Source: Streptomyces sp. NBC_01268 (GTDB taxonomy: Bacteria; Actinomycetota; Actinomycetes; Streptomycetales; Streptomycetaceae). Taken from it: a DNA stretch of 64,000 nucleotides. The notes below the pieces were generated by a model that saw only the letters and a list, made by a program, of their open reading frames with translations, ran no database searches and had not been told where the DNA came from. Below, one piece after another: positions 51,153 to 59,084 of this stretch (its first letter is position 1; every line of letters begins with the position of its first letter). The position numbers and the translations under genes are program-made. Where the stretch lies: NCBI RefSeq assembly GCF_036240795.1, contig NZ_CP108454.1:6632001-6696000 (forward strand). The letters are read 5' to 3'.

Positions 51153-53267
51153 CTAACCGCTCTCCGGCGGCCGGAGGTCCAGCTCGGCCCACACCGTCTT
51201 GCCGTCCTCCCGGTACCGCACGCCCCAGCCGGCGGCGAGCGCCGCGGTGATGTGCAGGCCGCGTCCGCCCTCGTCCACGGCCTTGGCGTGACGGAGGTGG
51301 GGGGCGGTCAGGGCGGCGTCGTCGACCTCGCACACGAGGGTCGCCTCACCGCGGATCAGGCGCAGGGCGATCGGTGCGGTGCCGTAGCGGACGGCGTTGG
51401 TGACGAGTTCGCTGACGACCAGCTCGGCGGGGAACGTGTCGGCGTCCGGCCACCACTCCCGCACCCGCCGCTCCGCCTGCCGTCTCGTGGGGCCGACGGA
51501 CCGCAGCTCGGCGGGCACCGGCCAGACCGCGAGGTCCCGGGCCGGCAGTCGCCGGGTCCGGGCGACGAGCAGGACCCGGTCGGGGGAGAGCAGCGGGGCC
51601 ACGTCGTCCGCCATCGCCCCCGGGGCGCGGTGGGGCTCGGCGAGCGCGGCGACGACCTCGCCGGGGGCCGGGCCCTCCTCCCGCGACGTGGCCGGGGAGG
51701 CGAGGCAGATCGTGCTGCCCTCGGGCAGGACCAGGCCGACGCTGGCGAACGGCGGCCCCTCCTCGCCGAGCAGCGGCCCCTCCGGGAGCGGCGCGGTGTC
51801 GACCGAGCCGTCCGGGCGGACGATCGTGAGCAGCGAGGCCCCGGCCCGCGCGATGTCGAGCCGCCCGTGGACGGGGTCGTGCACGGCGAAGGTGCAGTGC
51901 GCCGTGGGTTCGTCCGTGCTCCGCGGATCGCCCAGCACGTCGCCCTGCTCGCGGGCCAGCCGCAGGACCGTCGCGTGCAGGCGGGCCAGCAGCTCGTGCG
52001 GGTCGAGGTCGAGCGTGGTGAGGCTGTGGACGGCGGTCCGCAGCCGGCTCATGGTGGCGACCGCGCTCGGCCCCGGGTGCTCGACCCGCCCCACCACCAG
52101 GGCCACCCGGGCCCCGGGGAGCGGCAGCGCGTCGCACCACGACCCGGCACCGGTGCCGCCGGCCCGGCGGCGCTGGGCGATCTCGGCGGCGCGCTGGGTC
52201 TCCCGCTCCTGGCGCAGGGGCCAGCTCTGCAGGGCCGTCATGACGACGTGCTCGCGGGTGAACCGCAGCGCGTTCTCCAGCGCCGTCGCGGCCCGGGTCA
52301 CGATGCCGTGCGCGAGGTCGAGATCGGCGCGCAGAAACGGCTCGGTGCCCGGCAGCCGCTCGAAGGCCACCGCCCCGAAGACCTGCCCCCGTACGGTCAG
52401 CGGCGCCACCAGCCGTACGGACTCCTCGCCGGGCACCAGAGCCGGAGCGACCGGGAACGGGTCGCCGAACAGCCCCGGCACCAGCACGCACCCCGCGGCC
52501 GGCACCGCCCCGCCCGCGTCCCTGGCCCCGACGGCGGCACAGCGCATCAACATGCCCTCCGTGCCGGCGAGTTCCGGATCCTGGCCCTGCAGGACGGCGT
52601 CGGTCAGGGCCACGACCACCACGTCCGCGAAACCCCCGTCGAGCGCGACGTCGACCAGCTCGCGGGCGGTCCGCTCGACGTCCAGGGTGCGCCCGATCCG
52701 CTCGCGCGCCTCGTGCAGCAGTCGCAGCCGGGCGTTGGCCCGCTCCCGCTCGGTCACGTCCACCGAGGTGGCGACCAGCCCCACGACCCGGCCCGCGTCG
52801 TCGTGGAGCCGGTAGACCGACACGGACACGACGTGCTCGCGCCCGGGATCGGAGGGCGGCCGGCTCCGGACCAGCGCGTCACGCAGGGGCGTCCCCGTCG
52901 CCAGCACGTCGAGCAGTGCGCCCTCGTCGACGGTCACCCCCAGGGACGCGTACGCCTCGGTGGCCGAACGCCCGACGACGCTCTCCTCGGGCACCCCGCG
53001 CATCCCGATGGACACCGGGTTGACCCGCACGACCCGCAGCTCGGTGTCGAGCACGTGCAGACCCACGGCCGACTGGGTGAACACGGCATCGAGAACAGCC
53101 TCCCCGAGGTCCCCGGCGGCCCCGGCCCGACTCCCCGCCCCGTCTCCGGCCCCGGCCCGACTCCCCGCCCCGTCTCCGGCCCCGACCCGATTCCCCGCCC
53201 CGTCTCCGGCCCCGACCCGCTCCTTCTCCGCCCCCGCCTCCCACGCGCTCTCGCCCGCCCGCTCCAT
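51153..53267 (-). CDS. PAS-GAF-SpoIIE-like-HATPase regulator with degenerate phosphatase centre
   Basis: ATG 53267 with AGGAG upstream gives 704 aa. Order: Gly/Ala/Asp-rich repeat (15-48), PAS (about 56-175), GAF (about 185-340), PP2C/SpoIIE-like (about 370-560), HATPase (about 585-700; N-box ELVVSELVTNAVRYG, then DEGGRGLHITAALAAGWGV). In active relatives the metal-binding motifs read GGDWYD and GDVMGHG. Here they are GSWCD (375-379) and GRVEHPG (393-399), so two metal-ligand Asp residues are lost. The kinase-like end looks intact. I infer a sensor that acts as a kinase or scaffold rather than a phosphatase. Confidence 0.85.
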   Translation of the reverse strand: MERAGESAWEAGAEKERVGAGDGAGNRVGAGDGAGSRAGAGDGAGSRAGAAGDLGEAVLDAVFTQSAVGLHVLDTELRVVRVNPVSIGMRGVPEESVVGRSATEAYASLGVTVDEGALLDVLATGTPLRDALVRSRPPSDPGREHVVSVSVYRLHDDAGRVVGLVATSVDVTERERANARLRLLHEARERIGRTLDVERTARELVDVALDGGFADVVVVALTDAVLQGQDPELAGTEGMLMRCAAVGARDAGGAVPAAGCVLVPGLFGDPFPVAPALVPGEESVRLVAPLTVRGQVFGAVAFERLPGTEPFLRADLDLAHGIVTRAATALENALRFTREHVVMTALQSWPLRQERETQRAAEIAQRRRAGGTGAGSWCDALPLPGARVALVVGRVEHPGPSAVATMSRLRTAVHSLTTLDLDPHELLARLHATVLRLAREQGDVLGDPRSTDEPTAHCTFAVHDPVHGRLDIARAGASLLTIVRPDGSVDTAPLPEGPLLGEEGPPFASVGLVLPEGSTICLASPATSREEGPAPGEVVAALAEPHRAPGAMADDVAPLLSPDRVLLVARTRRLPARDLAVWPVPAELRSVGPTRRQAERRVREWWPDADTFPAELVVSELVTNAVRYGTAPIALRLIRGEATLVCEVDDAALTAPHLRHAKAVDEGGRGLHITAALAAGWGVRYREDGKTVWAELDLRPPESG
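53131..53220. repeat. Three 30-bp tandem repeats in the SpoIIE-like gene
   Basis: Units at 53131-53160, 53161-53190 and 53191-53220 differ at only a few positions and encode the 10-residue unit GAGDGAG(S/N)R(A/V). The coding frame is kept, so copy number could vary without loss of function. Confidence 0.85.
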
Positions 53268-53427
53268 CCACCCCGCTCCTCGCCCCGGTGTCGTCAGCTC
53301 ACCACCCATCCTGCGACGTGCCGCGGAGATCGGCACGGCGAGACGAGGGCCGTGCCCGGGCGGACCGTCCACACCGGCCCGCTGCCGACGCCGGGCAGGG
53401 CGCCGCGCTGGCCACCACGCGCACAGA

Positions 53428-53464
53428 GCAGGGCCCGGACCGCCACGCGCGGTCCGGGCCCTGC
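53428..53464. terminator. Hairpin downstream of the DUF6243 gene
   Basis: GCAGGGCCCGGACCG (53428-53442) pairs perfectly with 53450-53464 across a 7-nt loop. It lies 35 bp past the stop of the minus-strand gene ending at 53499 and upstream of the SpoIIE-like gene start. Confidence 0.8.
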
Positions 53465-53498
53465 CCTGTTGGGGTGCCGCCCCTGCGGCGGCGGTGCG

Positions 53499-53714
53499 TC
53501 AGCTCTGCGCGGCGCCCTCGCCGGCCTGCTCGGCGTCCTCGGCCGCGCGCACCTTCTCCCGCATCTTGCGCACCAGCTCCGCCTTCTGGTCGGCGGCGCC
53601 CCGGCGGTCCAGGTTGCGGTGCGGACCGTTGTTCTGCCGCTCGGCACGGGACTGCCGCTTGCGCTGGCCGCCGCCCTGGCCCACGGGGTTGTTGATGTTC
53701 TTGCTGTCGGTCAC
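53499..53714 (-). CDS. Small DUF6243 family protein
   Basis: 71 aa, highly charged: SKNINNPVGQGGGQRKRQSRAERQNNGPHRNLDRRGAADQKAELVRKMREK. This matches the small Streptomyces family DUF6243, of unknown function, probably largely disordered with a C-terminal helix. RBS GGGAGAA precedes ATG 53714. It is monocistronic, with a strong terminator after it. The 210 bp upstream (53715-53924) show no further gene. Confidence 0.82.
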   Translation of the reverse strand: MTDSKNINNPVGQGGGQRKRQSRAERQNNGPHRNLDRRGAADQKAELVRKMREKVRAAEDAEQAGEGAAQS

Positions 53715-53924
53715 GGGTTCTCCCGGTGGTGATGTGAAGTGATCTACGGATTCGACGGTGGGGGACGGGCGCGGCGACGCCGAGGGGCGTCAGCGGGGGC
53801 CCGTCACGCTCTCACTCGTAAATCGGTGTCTGGAAGAACATGACCACGACGGTACCCGGTCCCACCGCCCCCGCGCGCCAGGGTTTCCGCCGCCCCGAGG
53901 TCGGCCGGACACCGGGGGCGGCGT

Positions 53925-54764
53925 TCACGGGGTCCCTCCGCCGCTCTCCGCCCCGTCGTGGGTGCGTCGGCGCGGGGGCAGCGGGAGGAATCCGCTGGTC
54001 CGCGCGGCGTACGCGGCGTAGCCGGGACGCCCGGCCATGTGCTTCTCCAAGAGGCGCTTGCCACTGCCGACGGTGAGCAACAGGGTCATCAGGACCGGGG
54101 AGACCAGGACGGCGAGGGCCGGCTGCCAGGCCGTGCAGGCCACTAGGTACAGGCCCCACCAGACGAGGCTGTCACCGAAGTAGTTGGGGTGCCGTGTCCA
54201 GGCCCAGAGGCCCTCGTCCATGATCCGGCCGCGGTGGGCCGGATCTTCCTTGAAGCGTGCCAGCTGACGGTCGCCGACGGCCTCGAACGTGAGCCCGAGC
54301 GCCCACACCGCCACACCGCACAGGGCCAGGAGCCCCAAGGGCGCGGAGCTGTAGGAGGCCGCCTGGACGGACAGGGAGACCAGCCAGACGAGGGCCGCCT
54401 GGCCCAGGTAGACGGTACGCAGCGCGTAGAGGGTCCGGTTGCCGGGGGCCTTGTCGAGGAGGGCCGTGTAGCGCGGGTCCTCGCCGTGGCCGCGGGAGCG
54501 GCGAGCGATGTGCGCGGAGAGCCTCAGCCCCCAGACGAGCGTCATCGCGGCGACGAGAAGACGCCGGCCGTCGTCGCCGTGCCCGGCGGAGAGGAGCCAG
54601 GTGACGGCGGCGACGGCACTGAAGGCCAGGCCCCAGGCGATGTCGACGATCCGGTGCAGCCCGCGGCGCACGGCGACCGCGAAGGCGGTGAGGAGCACCG
54701 CTCCCGCGGTGGCCGCGCAGACGGCGAGGTTGAGGGCGAGGGCGCCCCAGTCGGTGCCGGTCAT
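53925..54764 (-). CDS. DUF1295 membrane protein (steroid 5-alpha-reductase-like)
   Basis: 279 aa with six or seven membrane segments. DUF1295 signature near the C-terminus: RIMDEGLWAWTRHPNYFGDSLVWWGLYLV, plus LVWGLRLSAHIARRSRGHGEDPRY. Such proteins resemble NADPH-dependent double-bond reductases and isoprenylcysteine methyltransferases. As the last gene of the FAD/DUF1365/cyclopropane-synthase operon, it may reduce or tailor a modified fatty acyl chain. Its ATG overlaps the stop of the 36-codon remnant by 4 nt. Confidence 0.88.
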   Translation of the reverse strand: MTGTDWGALALNLAVCAATAGAVLLTAFAVAVRRGLHRIVDIAWGLAFSAVAAVTWLLSAGHGDDGRRLLVAAMTLVWGLRLSAHIARRSRGHGEDPRYTALLDKAPGNRTLYALRTVYLGQAALVWLVSLSVQAASYSSAPLGLLALCGVAVWALGLTFEAVGDRQLARFKEDPAHRGRIMDEGLWAWTRHPNYFGDSLVWWGLYLVACTAWQPALAVLVSPVLMTLLLTVGSGKRLLEKHMAGRPGYAAYAARTSGFLPLPPRRRTHDGAESGGGTP

Positions 54765-54871
54765 GCCAGGGCGTCCAGCGACGCGGTGGAACGGGCCTCC
54801 AGGCCCGCGGTCTCCAGCAGGTCCACGGTGCGGCCGACGGGGCGCACGTGCAGGTCGGCGGCGTGCCTCAT
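54761..54871 (-). pseudogene. 36-codon remnant, probably of a second cyclopropane/SAM methyltransferase gene
   Basis: The ORF has an ATGA overlap with the cyclopropane-synthase stop and another with the DUF1295 start, as a full gene in this operon would. Its product, MRHAADLHVRPVG...LLETAGLEARSTASLDALA, resembles only the end of a CFA-type methyltransferase (DGxLxPVG...VDLLExAGLEVRDVxxL). I infer that an internal deletion removed most of a gene while keeping both coupled ends. A genuine 36-aa peptide cannot be excluded. Confidence 0.5.
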
Positions 54872-56205
54872 CGGGGGGTCCCTTCGGTGAGGAGCAGTTG
54901 GCGTACGTCGAGGTAGCGGGAGCGGAATCCGGCCTCCGAGTAGGCGAGGTAGAACTCCCACATGCGCTGGAAGACGGCGTCGAACCCCAGCGCGGTGACG
55001 GCGCTGCGGTGGGCGGTGAACCTGTCCCGCCACAGCCGGAGGGTCTCCGCGTAGTGCGCGCCGTAGCCGTGGTCGGCGACGGTGCGCAGGCCCGCGGCCC
55101 TGGCGTGGTCGGCGAGGGCCCGGCGGGAGGGGATCAGTCCGCCGGGGAAGACGTACTTGCTGATGAAGGTGTGGGTGGCGGCGGTGTGGAGCATCTGCCG
55201 GTGGCCCATGGTGATGGACTGCAGGGCGATCCGGCCGCCGGGGGCGAGCGCGTGGCGCAGGGCCGTGAAGTAGGAGGGCCAGTACTCCGCGCCGACCGCT
55301 TCGATCATCTCGACGCTGATCACGGCGTCGTGGCGTCCTTCGATGTCGCGGTAGTCGCGCAGCTGGACCTCGACCCTGTCGGCGAGTCCGGCGCTCGTGA
55401 CGCGCTCGCGGGCCAGGGCGGCCTGCTCGGCGGAGAGGGTCAGCGTGGTGACCCGGGCGCCGCGCGCGGCGGCCCGCAGGGCGAGCTCGCCCCAGCCCGT
55501 GCCGATCTCCAGCAGCCGTGTGCCCTCGCCGACGTCGGCGAGGTCCAGGAGCCGGTCGATCTTGCGGTGCTGTGCGGAGGCGAGGGACTCGAAGTCGGCG
55601 GGGAAGGCGGTGAAGACCGCGGAGGAGTAGGTGAGGGTGGGGTCGAGGAACGCCGCGAACAGGTCGTTGGACAGGTCGTAGTGCCGCTGGATGTTGTCGC
55701 GGGCCCCGGTGGGGGTGTTCCGGTCGGCGGCGGGGCGGGTGGCCGCCCACAGGCCGCGGAGCCGGCGCAGCGGAGCGGGGACCAGCTCGTCGGCGTGGCC
55801 CGCGAGGACGGTCAGGACGCCGACCAGGTCGTCGCTGTCCCATTCGCCGGCCATGTACGACTCGCCGAAGCCGATCAGTCCGTGGCGGCCGATGCGCCGG
55901 TGGAAGGCGTCCGGGTCGTGGAGCGTCAGCCGCGGGCCGGCGGCCGGCTGCCGGGCGCCGGCGGACGGCCCGGTCAGGGCCAGCCGGTCCAGGGCCCGGC
56001 TCACCAGGTGACGGGCGACGGCGGTCCGGGCGGGCCCCGCCGACGGGAGCCGGGCCACGTCCGGCCAGCGGCCGGCGTCGACGTCCGCACGGCTGAAGGC
56101 GGGCGCGGCGGCCGAGGGATCCCTGCCCGGCGGCTGCGGGGGAACCCCGACGGTTCGGCCGGCGGGCTGGGAGCGGCCCTGGGACGTGAGGGCGGGACGG
56201 GTCAC
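54868..56205 (-). CDS. Cyclopropane-fatty-acyl-phospholipid synthase family methyltransferase
   Basis: GTG 56205 overlaps the DUF1365 stop (GTGA), giving 445 aa. SAM motif LLEIGTGWGELALRAAARGARVTTLTLS; family blocks DNIQRHYDLSNDLFAAFLDPTLTYSSAVF, IGFGESYMAGEWDSDDLVGVL, ISVEMIEAVGAEYWPSYF and RMWEFYLAYSEAGFRSRYLDVRQLLL. It adds a methylene or methyl group from SAM to unsaturated acyl chains of phospholipids. The set with FAD oxidoreductase and DUF1365 parallels mycobacterial Rv0447c-Rv0449c (ufaA1 locus). The N-terminal 60 residues are Pro/Ala/Arg-rich. Confidence 0.94.
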   Translation of the reverse strand: MTRPALTSQGRSQPAGRTVGVPPQPPGRDPSAAAPAFSRADVDAGRWPDVARLPSAGPARTAVARHLVSRALDRLALTGPSAGARQPAAGPRLTLHDPDAFHRRIGRHGLIGFGESYMAGEWDSDDLVGVLTVLAGHADELVPAPLRRLRGLWAATRPAADRNTPTGARDNIQRHYDLSNDLFAAFLDPTLTYSSAVFTAFPADFESLASAQHRKIDRLLDLADVGEGTRLLEIGTGWGELALRAAARGARVTTLTLSAEQAALARERVTSAGLADRVEVQLRDYRDIEGRHDAVISVEMIEAVGAEYWPSYFTALRHALAPGGRIALQSITMGHRQMLHTAATHTFISKYVFPGGLIPSRRALADHARAAGLRTVADHGYGAHYAETLRLWRDRFTAHRSAVTALGFDAVFQRMWEFYLAYSEAGFRSRYLDVRQLLLTEGTPR

Positions 56206-56981
56206 GGCAGCATGCCTTTCTGCGGGGTGCGACGGGGGCGGGGGTGCACGGGCAGACCGCGCAACAGCAGGTGGACGCCGTGGCGTCGGATACCGACCCA
56301 GACCGCGGCGGTGGACCAGGGCCTGCGCACGGCCTCGGACAGCAGGGCGGGCACGGTGGCGGGCCGGCGGCGGCCCCGGACGACCGCGGTGAACGCCCTG
56401 CCGCTGTCGTTCTCCAAGTGGACGGTCAGGTGCAGGAGTTCGCCGGGCAGCGGCAGGCGCATCCGGTAGCGGCCCTCGACCGCGAAGAACGGCGAGACGT
56501 AGAACGCCTTGTCCACCTCGGCCTCGTCGCCTCCGTCCGTCCGCAGCAGGTAGCAGTGGCGCTGCCCGTAGGTGTTGTGGACCTCCGCCACCACGCACAC
56601 CAGGGCGCCGGAGGAGTCGTGGCACCAGAACACGCTGAGCGGGTTGAAGACGAACCCGAACACCCGGGCGTGCGCCAGCATCACCACCCGCCCGCCCTCC
56701 AGGTCGACGCCGTGGGCGGCGAGGAAGGCGTCGAGTCCGCCACGGATGGACCCGGCGGCTCCGTCGAAGTGGTCGCGGGCGTCGAAACGGGCGAGCGGAC
56801 GCAGCGGCCCGGGCGGCACCGGCAGCCGGTCGAGGTCCACGCACCACAGGTAGGTACGGTGCCGCAGGACATGGCGCAAGGGCGTACGGCGGACGTGCGT
56901 GATCACGCACTCGTACAGCGCCGCGGTGGGTTCCGCGCCCAGGGGGACGGCGGTCAGGACGCCTCCTCCGGCGCGGATCAC
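56202..56981 (-). CDS. DUF1365 family protein
   Basis: 259 aa from GTG 56981, which overlaps the upstream FAD gene stop. Signatures: ALYECVITHVRRTPLRHVLRHRTYLWCVDLDRLP, ARVFGFVFNPLSVFWCHDSSGALVCVVAEVHNTYGQRHCYLL and DKAFYVSPFFAVEGRYRMRL. DUF1365 always travels with CFA synthases and the FAD oxidoreductase in fatty-acid modification loci; its reaction is not established. Overlapping stops and starts on both sides imply coupled expression. Confidence 0.92.
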   Translation of the reverse strand: MIRAGGGVLTAVPLGAEPTAALYECVITHVRRTPLRHVLRHRTYLWCVDLDRLPVPPGPLRPLARFDARDHFDGAAGSIRGGLDAFLAAHGVDLEGGRVVMLAHARVFGFVFNPLSVFWCHDSSGALVCVVAEVHNTYGQRHCYLLRTDGGDEAEVDKAFYVSPFFAVEGRYRMRLPLPGELLHLTVHLENDSGRAFTAVVRGRRRPATVPALLSEAVRRPWSTAAVWVGIRRHGVHLLLRGLPVHPRPRRTPQKGMLP

Positions 56982-58240
56982 CAGCTCACCCCCAGGGACC
57001 GGGCGGCCGCCACGCCGGAGCGGCAGCCGTCCTCGTGGAAGCCCCAGCCGTGCCAGGCCCCCGCGTACGCGGTCACGCCCGTGGAGAGGCGGGGCAGCTC
57101 CCTCCGCGCCGCGACCGAGACGGGGGTGTACACCGGGTGCTCGTAGACCATCCGCTCCACCACCCGGTCCGCGGCGACGCCGTCGTCACCGCCCAGGGTG
57201 ACGACATATCCGGAGCCGGCCGGCAGACGCTGCAGACGCTCCATGTCGTAACTGACGCGCACGGGCGCTGCCGAAGGGGCGCAGCCGGTCATGCGGTAGT
57301 TCCAGGAGGCGCGTGCGCGTGGCGAGCGGGGCAGGAGCGAGGCGTCGGTGTGCAGCACGGTCGGGTTGCGCTCGTACCTGAAGGCGCCCAGGAGCCGCGT
57401 CTCGTCCGCGGTGGGGTCCGCGAGCATCCGCAGGGCCTGATCGGGGTGCGTGGCGACGACCACGGCGTCGTACGCCTCGGCGGCGCCGTCACGGGTCGTG
57501 ATCAGCGCGCCCCGCCCCGTACGCCGGACGGTGTCGACCGGGCTGGCGGTCCGGACGCGCTGGACGTGTCGGGAGACGGCCGCGACGTACGCGGAGGAGC
57601 CGCCGGTGACGGTCTTCCACTGCGGCGAGCCGGTGACGGACAACAGGCCGTGGTGGCGCAGGAACGTGAACAGGTAGGCGGCCGGATAGGCCAGGACCGT
57701 GCGCGCGGGGCAGGACCAGACCGCGGCGACCAGGGGAAGGGCGAAGTGGCTGACGAAGTACGGGGAGAACCCGCCCTCCCGCAGGAAGTCCCCGAAGGTG
57801 AGCCCCGAACGGCCCCCGCGGTCCAGCAGGCGCCGGGCACGCCGGTGGAAGACGGGCACCTCCGCCAGGAGCCGCAGGTAGCGTGCCCGCAGTGCGGCAC
57901 GGGAGGCGAACAACCCCGCCACGCCCCGGGCGCCCGCGTACTCCAGGCCGCAGCCGTCGCACCGCACCGACATGCTCATCTCGGCGTCCTGCGTGCCGAT
58001 CCCCAGCTCCCGGAACAGACGCAGCAGCGTGGGGTAGGTGCGCTCGTTGTGGACGATGAACCCCGAGTCCACGGCGATCGCCCGCCCGCCGGGCCCGGCC
58101 AGCTCGCGGGTGTGGGCGTGGCCACCGAGCCGTCCGTCCGCTTCGTACAGCGTGACCCGGCACGCCGCCGCCAGAACGTAGGCGGCGGTGAGCCCCGCCA
58201 CCCCCGCCCCGACCACCGCCACCTTCCGGCCTTCCACCAT
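56978..58240 (-). CDS. FAD-dependent amine oxidase-like protein of the lipid operon
   Basis: ATG 58240 with GGGAGCGG upstream gives 420 aa. Motifs: KVAVVGAGVAGLTAAYVLAAACRVTLYEADGRLGGHAHT (FAD Rossmann), VDSGFIVHNERTYPTLLRLFRELG and a C-terminal GVTAYAGAWHGWGFHEDGCRSG. This is the COG2907-type enzyme first in operons with DUF1365 and CFA synthase. It probably oxidises or desaturates an acyl chain before or after methylation. It is the promoter-proximal gene. Confidence 0.92.
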   Translation of the reverse strand: MVEGRKVAVVGAGVAGLTAAYVLAAACRVTLYEADGRLGGHAHTRELAGPGGRAIAVDSGFIVHNERTYPTLLRLFRELGIGTQDAEMSMSVRCDGCGLEYAGARGVAGLFASRAALRARYLRLLAEVPVFHRRARRLLDRGGRSGLTFGDFLREGGFSPYFVSHFALPLVAAVWSCPARTVLAYPAAYLFTFLRHHGLLSVTGSPQWKTVTGGSSAYVAAVSRHVQRVRTASPVDTVRRTGRGALITTRDGAAEAYDAVVVATHPDQALRMLADPTADETRLLGAFRYERNPTVLHTDASLLPRSPRARASWNYRMTGCAPSAAPVRVSYDMERLQRLPAGSGYVVTLGGDDGVAADRVVERMVYEHPVYTPVSVAARRELPRLSTGVTAYAGAWHGWGFHEDGCRSGVAAARSLGVSW

Positions 58241-58546
58241 GTCCGCTCCCGCCCTCGCACTCCGCACGCCTGATGCCTCTCACCCGTACTTCGGAGCGGC
58301 CGGGCTGTCGGATGCGGGTCGATTTCTGGCGGTGGGGGCGGGCGGTGCGGGGTGGCGGTCGCGGTGGGTGGTGGCGGTGCGCGGTGGCGTGCCGGTTCGG
58401 ACGTCAGGTGGACCGGGCACGCGCGAAGGGGAGGGCGCTTCGGTGCCGCACCGCCGGGGTGGCTGCCGGCCATGGCAGTGGAGACTCGCTCGCCGTTCAG
58501 ACGCGGGACCAGCGCTCGGCTGGGTGATTGCTCGTGCCCGGGCCGC
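58241..58546. other. G-rich intergenic region upstream of the lipid operon
   Basis: No gene is supported in this 306-bp stretch. From 58325 to 58390 the plus strand has runs of G separated by short spacers (GGTGGGGGCGGGCGG...GGGTGGTGG), a composition that could form G-quadruplexes. The lipid operon promoter should lie near 58241-58320. Confidence 0.45.
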
Positions 58547-58705
58547 TCAACGCGCCTGGGGTGCGTCCTGTTGGAACTCGCCGAGGTCGCGTACGACGGC
58601 GGCGAAGGCGCGGATCATGTCGGTCTCGGTCGCGCCGCGCCAAACGGGCCCATGGGTCAGGGAGTACATGTCGGGGACGGGCAGCCAGGCGACGTCCGGG
58701 CGGGC
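58547..58705 (-). pseudogene. C-terminal remnant of a LysR family regulator
   Basis: The minus-strand frame reads FWARPDVAWLPVPDMYSLTHGPVWRGATETDMIRAFAAVVRDLGEF and ends in a stop at 58547. This is the usual end of a LysR effector-binding domain (V.W.PV.D...L.WR..ET..IRAF). Homology stops abruptly near 58705. Upstream sequence in the frame has no helix-turn-helix, so about 250 residues are missing. Confidence 0.6.
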
Positions 58706-58709
58706 CCAG

Positions 58710-58970
58710 AACGGCCGCGACGACGCCGCCCCGGACATCCTGCTACGGCAGCGCGACCTCGAACTGCCGCCCGGCCGCGGGCCGGTCGGGGTGCTGGTGT
58801 CCTTCGCCGTCACCGATGTCGCCGCCGAGTACGCGCGAGTGCAGCGGGAAGGCGCCAACATCACCACCCCCCTGCACCACGAGTCTTGGGGCGAACAGCT
58901 GCTGGAGCTCACCGACCCCGACGGCGTCGTGGTCCAGCTCGCGGAGTGGATTCCTCCCGCCGGGACCTGA
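58710..58970 (+). pseudogene. C-terminal remnant of a VOC (glyoxalase-like) protein
   Basis: Plus-strand codons from 58710 read APDILLRQRDLELPPGRGPV, VLVSFAVTDVAAEYARVQREG, then ESWGEQLLELTDPDGVVVQLAEWI, ending at 58970. This is the second beta-alpha-beta-beta-beta unit of a VOC-fold protein. The first unit is absent, and no start codon with RBS exists. The breakpoint coincides with that of the LysR remnant, pointing to a single deletion across a divergent gene pair. Confidence 0.65.
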
Positions 58971-59084
58971 CCCCGCGTCACGCCCGTCAGGCCGTGCCAC
59001 CGACATGAACAGCCCCAGGCGCGCCACGGATGTCGAGGGTCCACGTGCGGCCCGCGTTCCCGCGCGGAATCCACCGCCGGGTCG

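Noticed and set aside
53131-53220. CRISPR-like array
   Set aside because: The repeats are contiguous 30-bp coding units without spacers, inside a reading frame, and there are no cas genes.
54508-56469. A 653-codon plus-strand open frame opposite the cyclopropane synthase
   Set aside because: The minus strand has SAM and CFA-family motifs in the same region; the plus frame is low-complexity Gly/Val/Arg.
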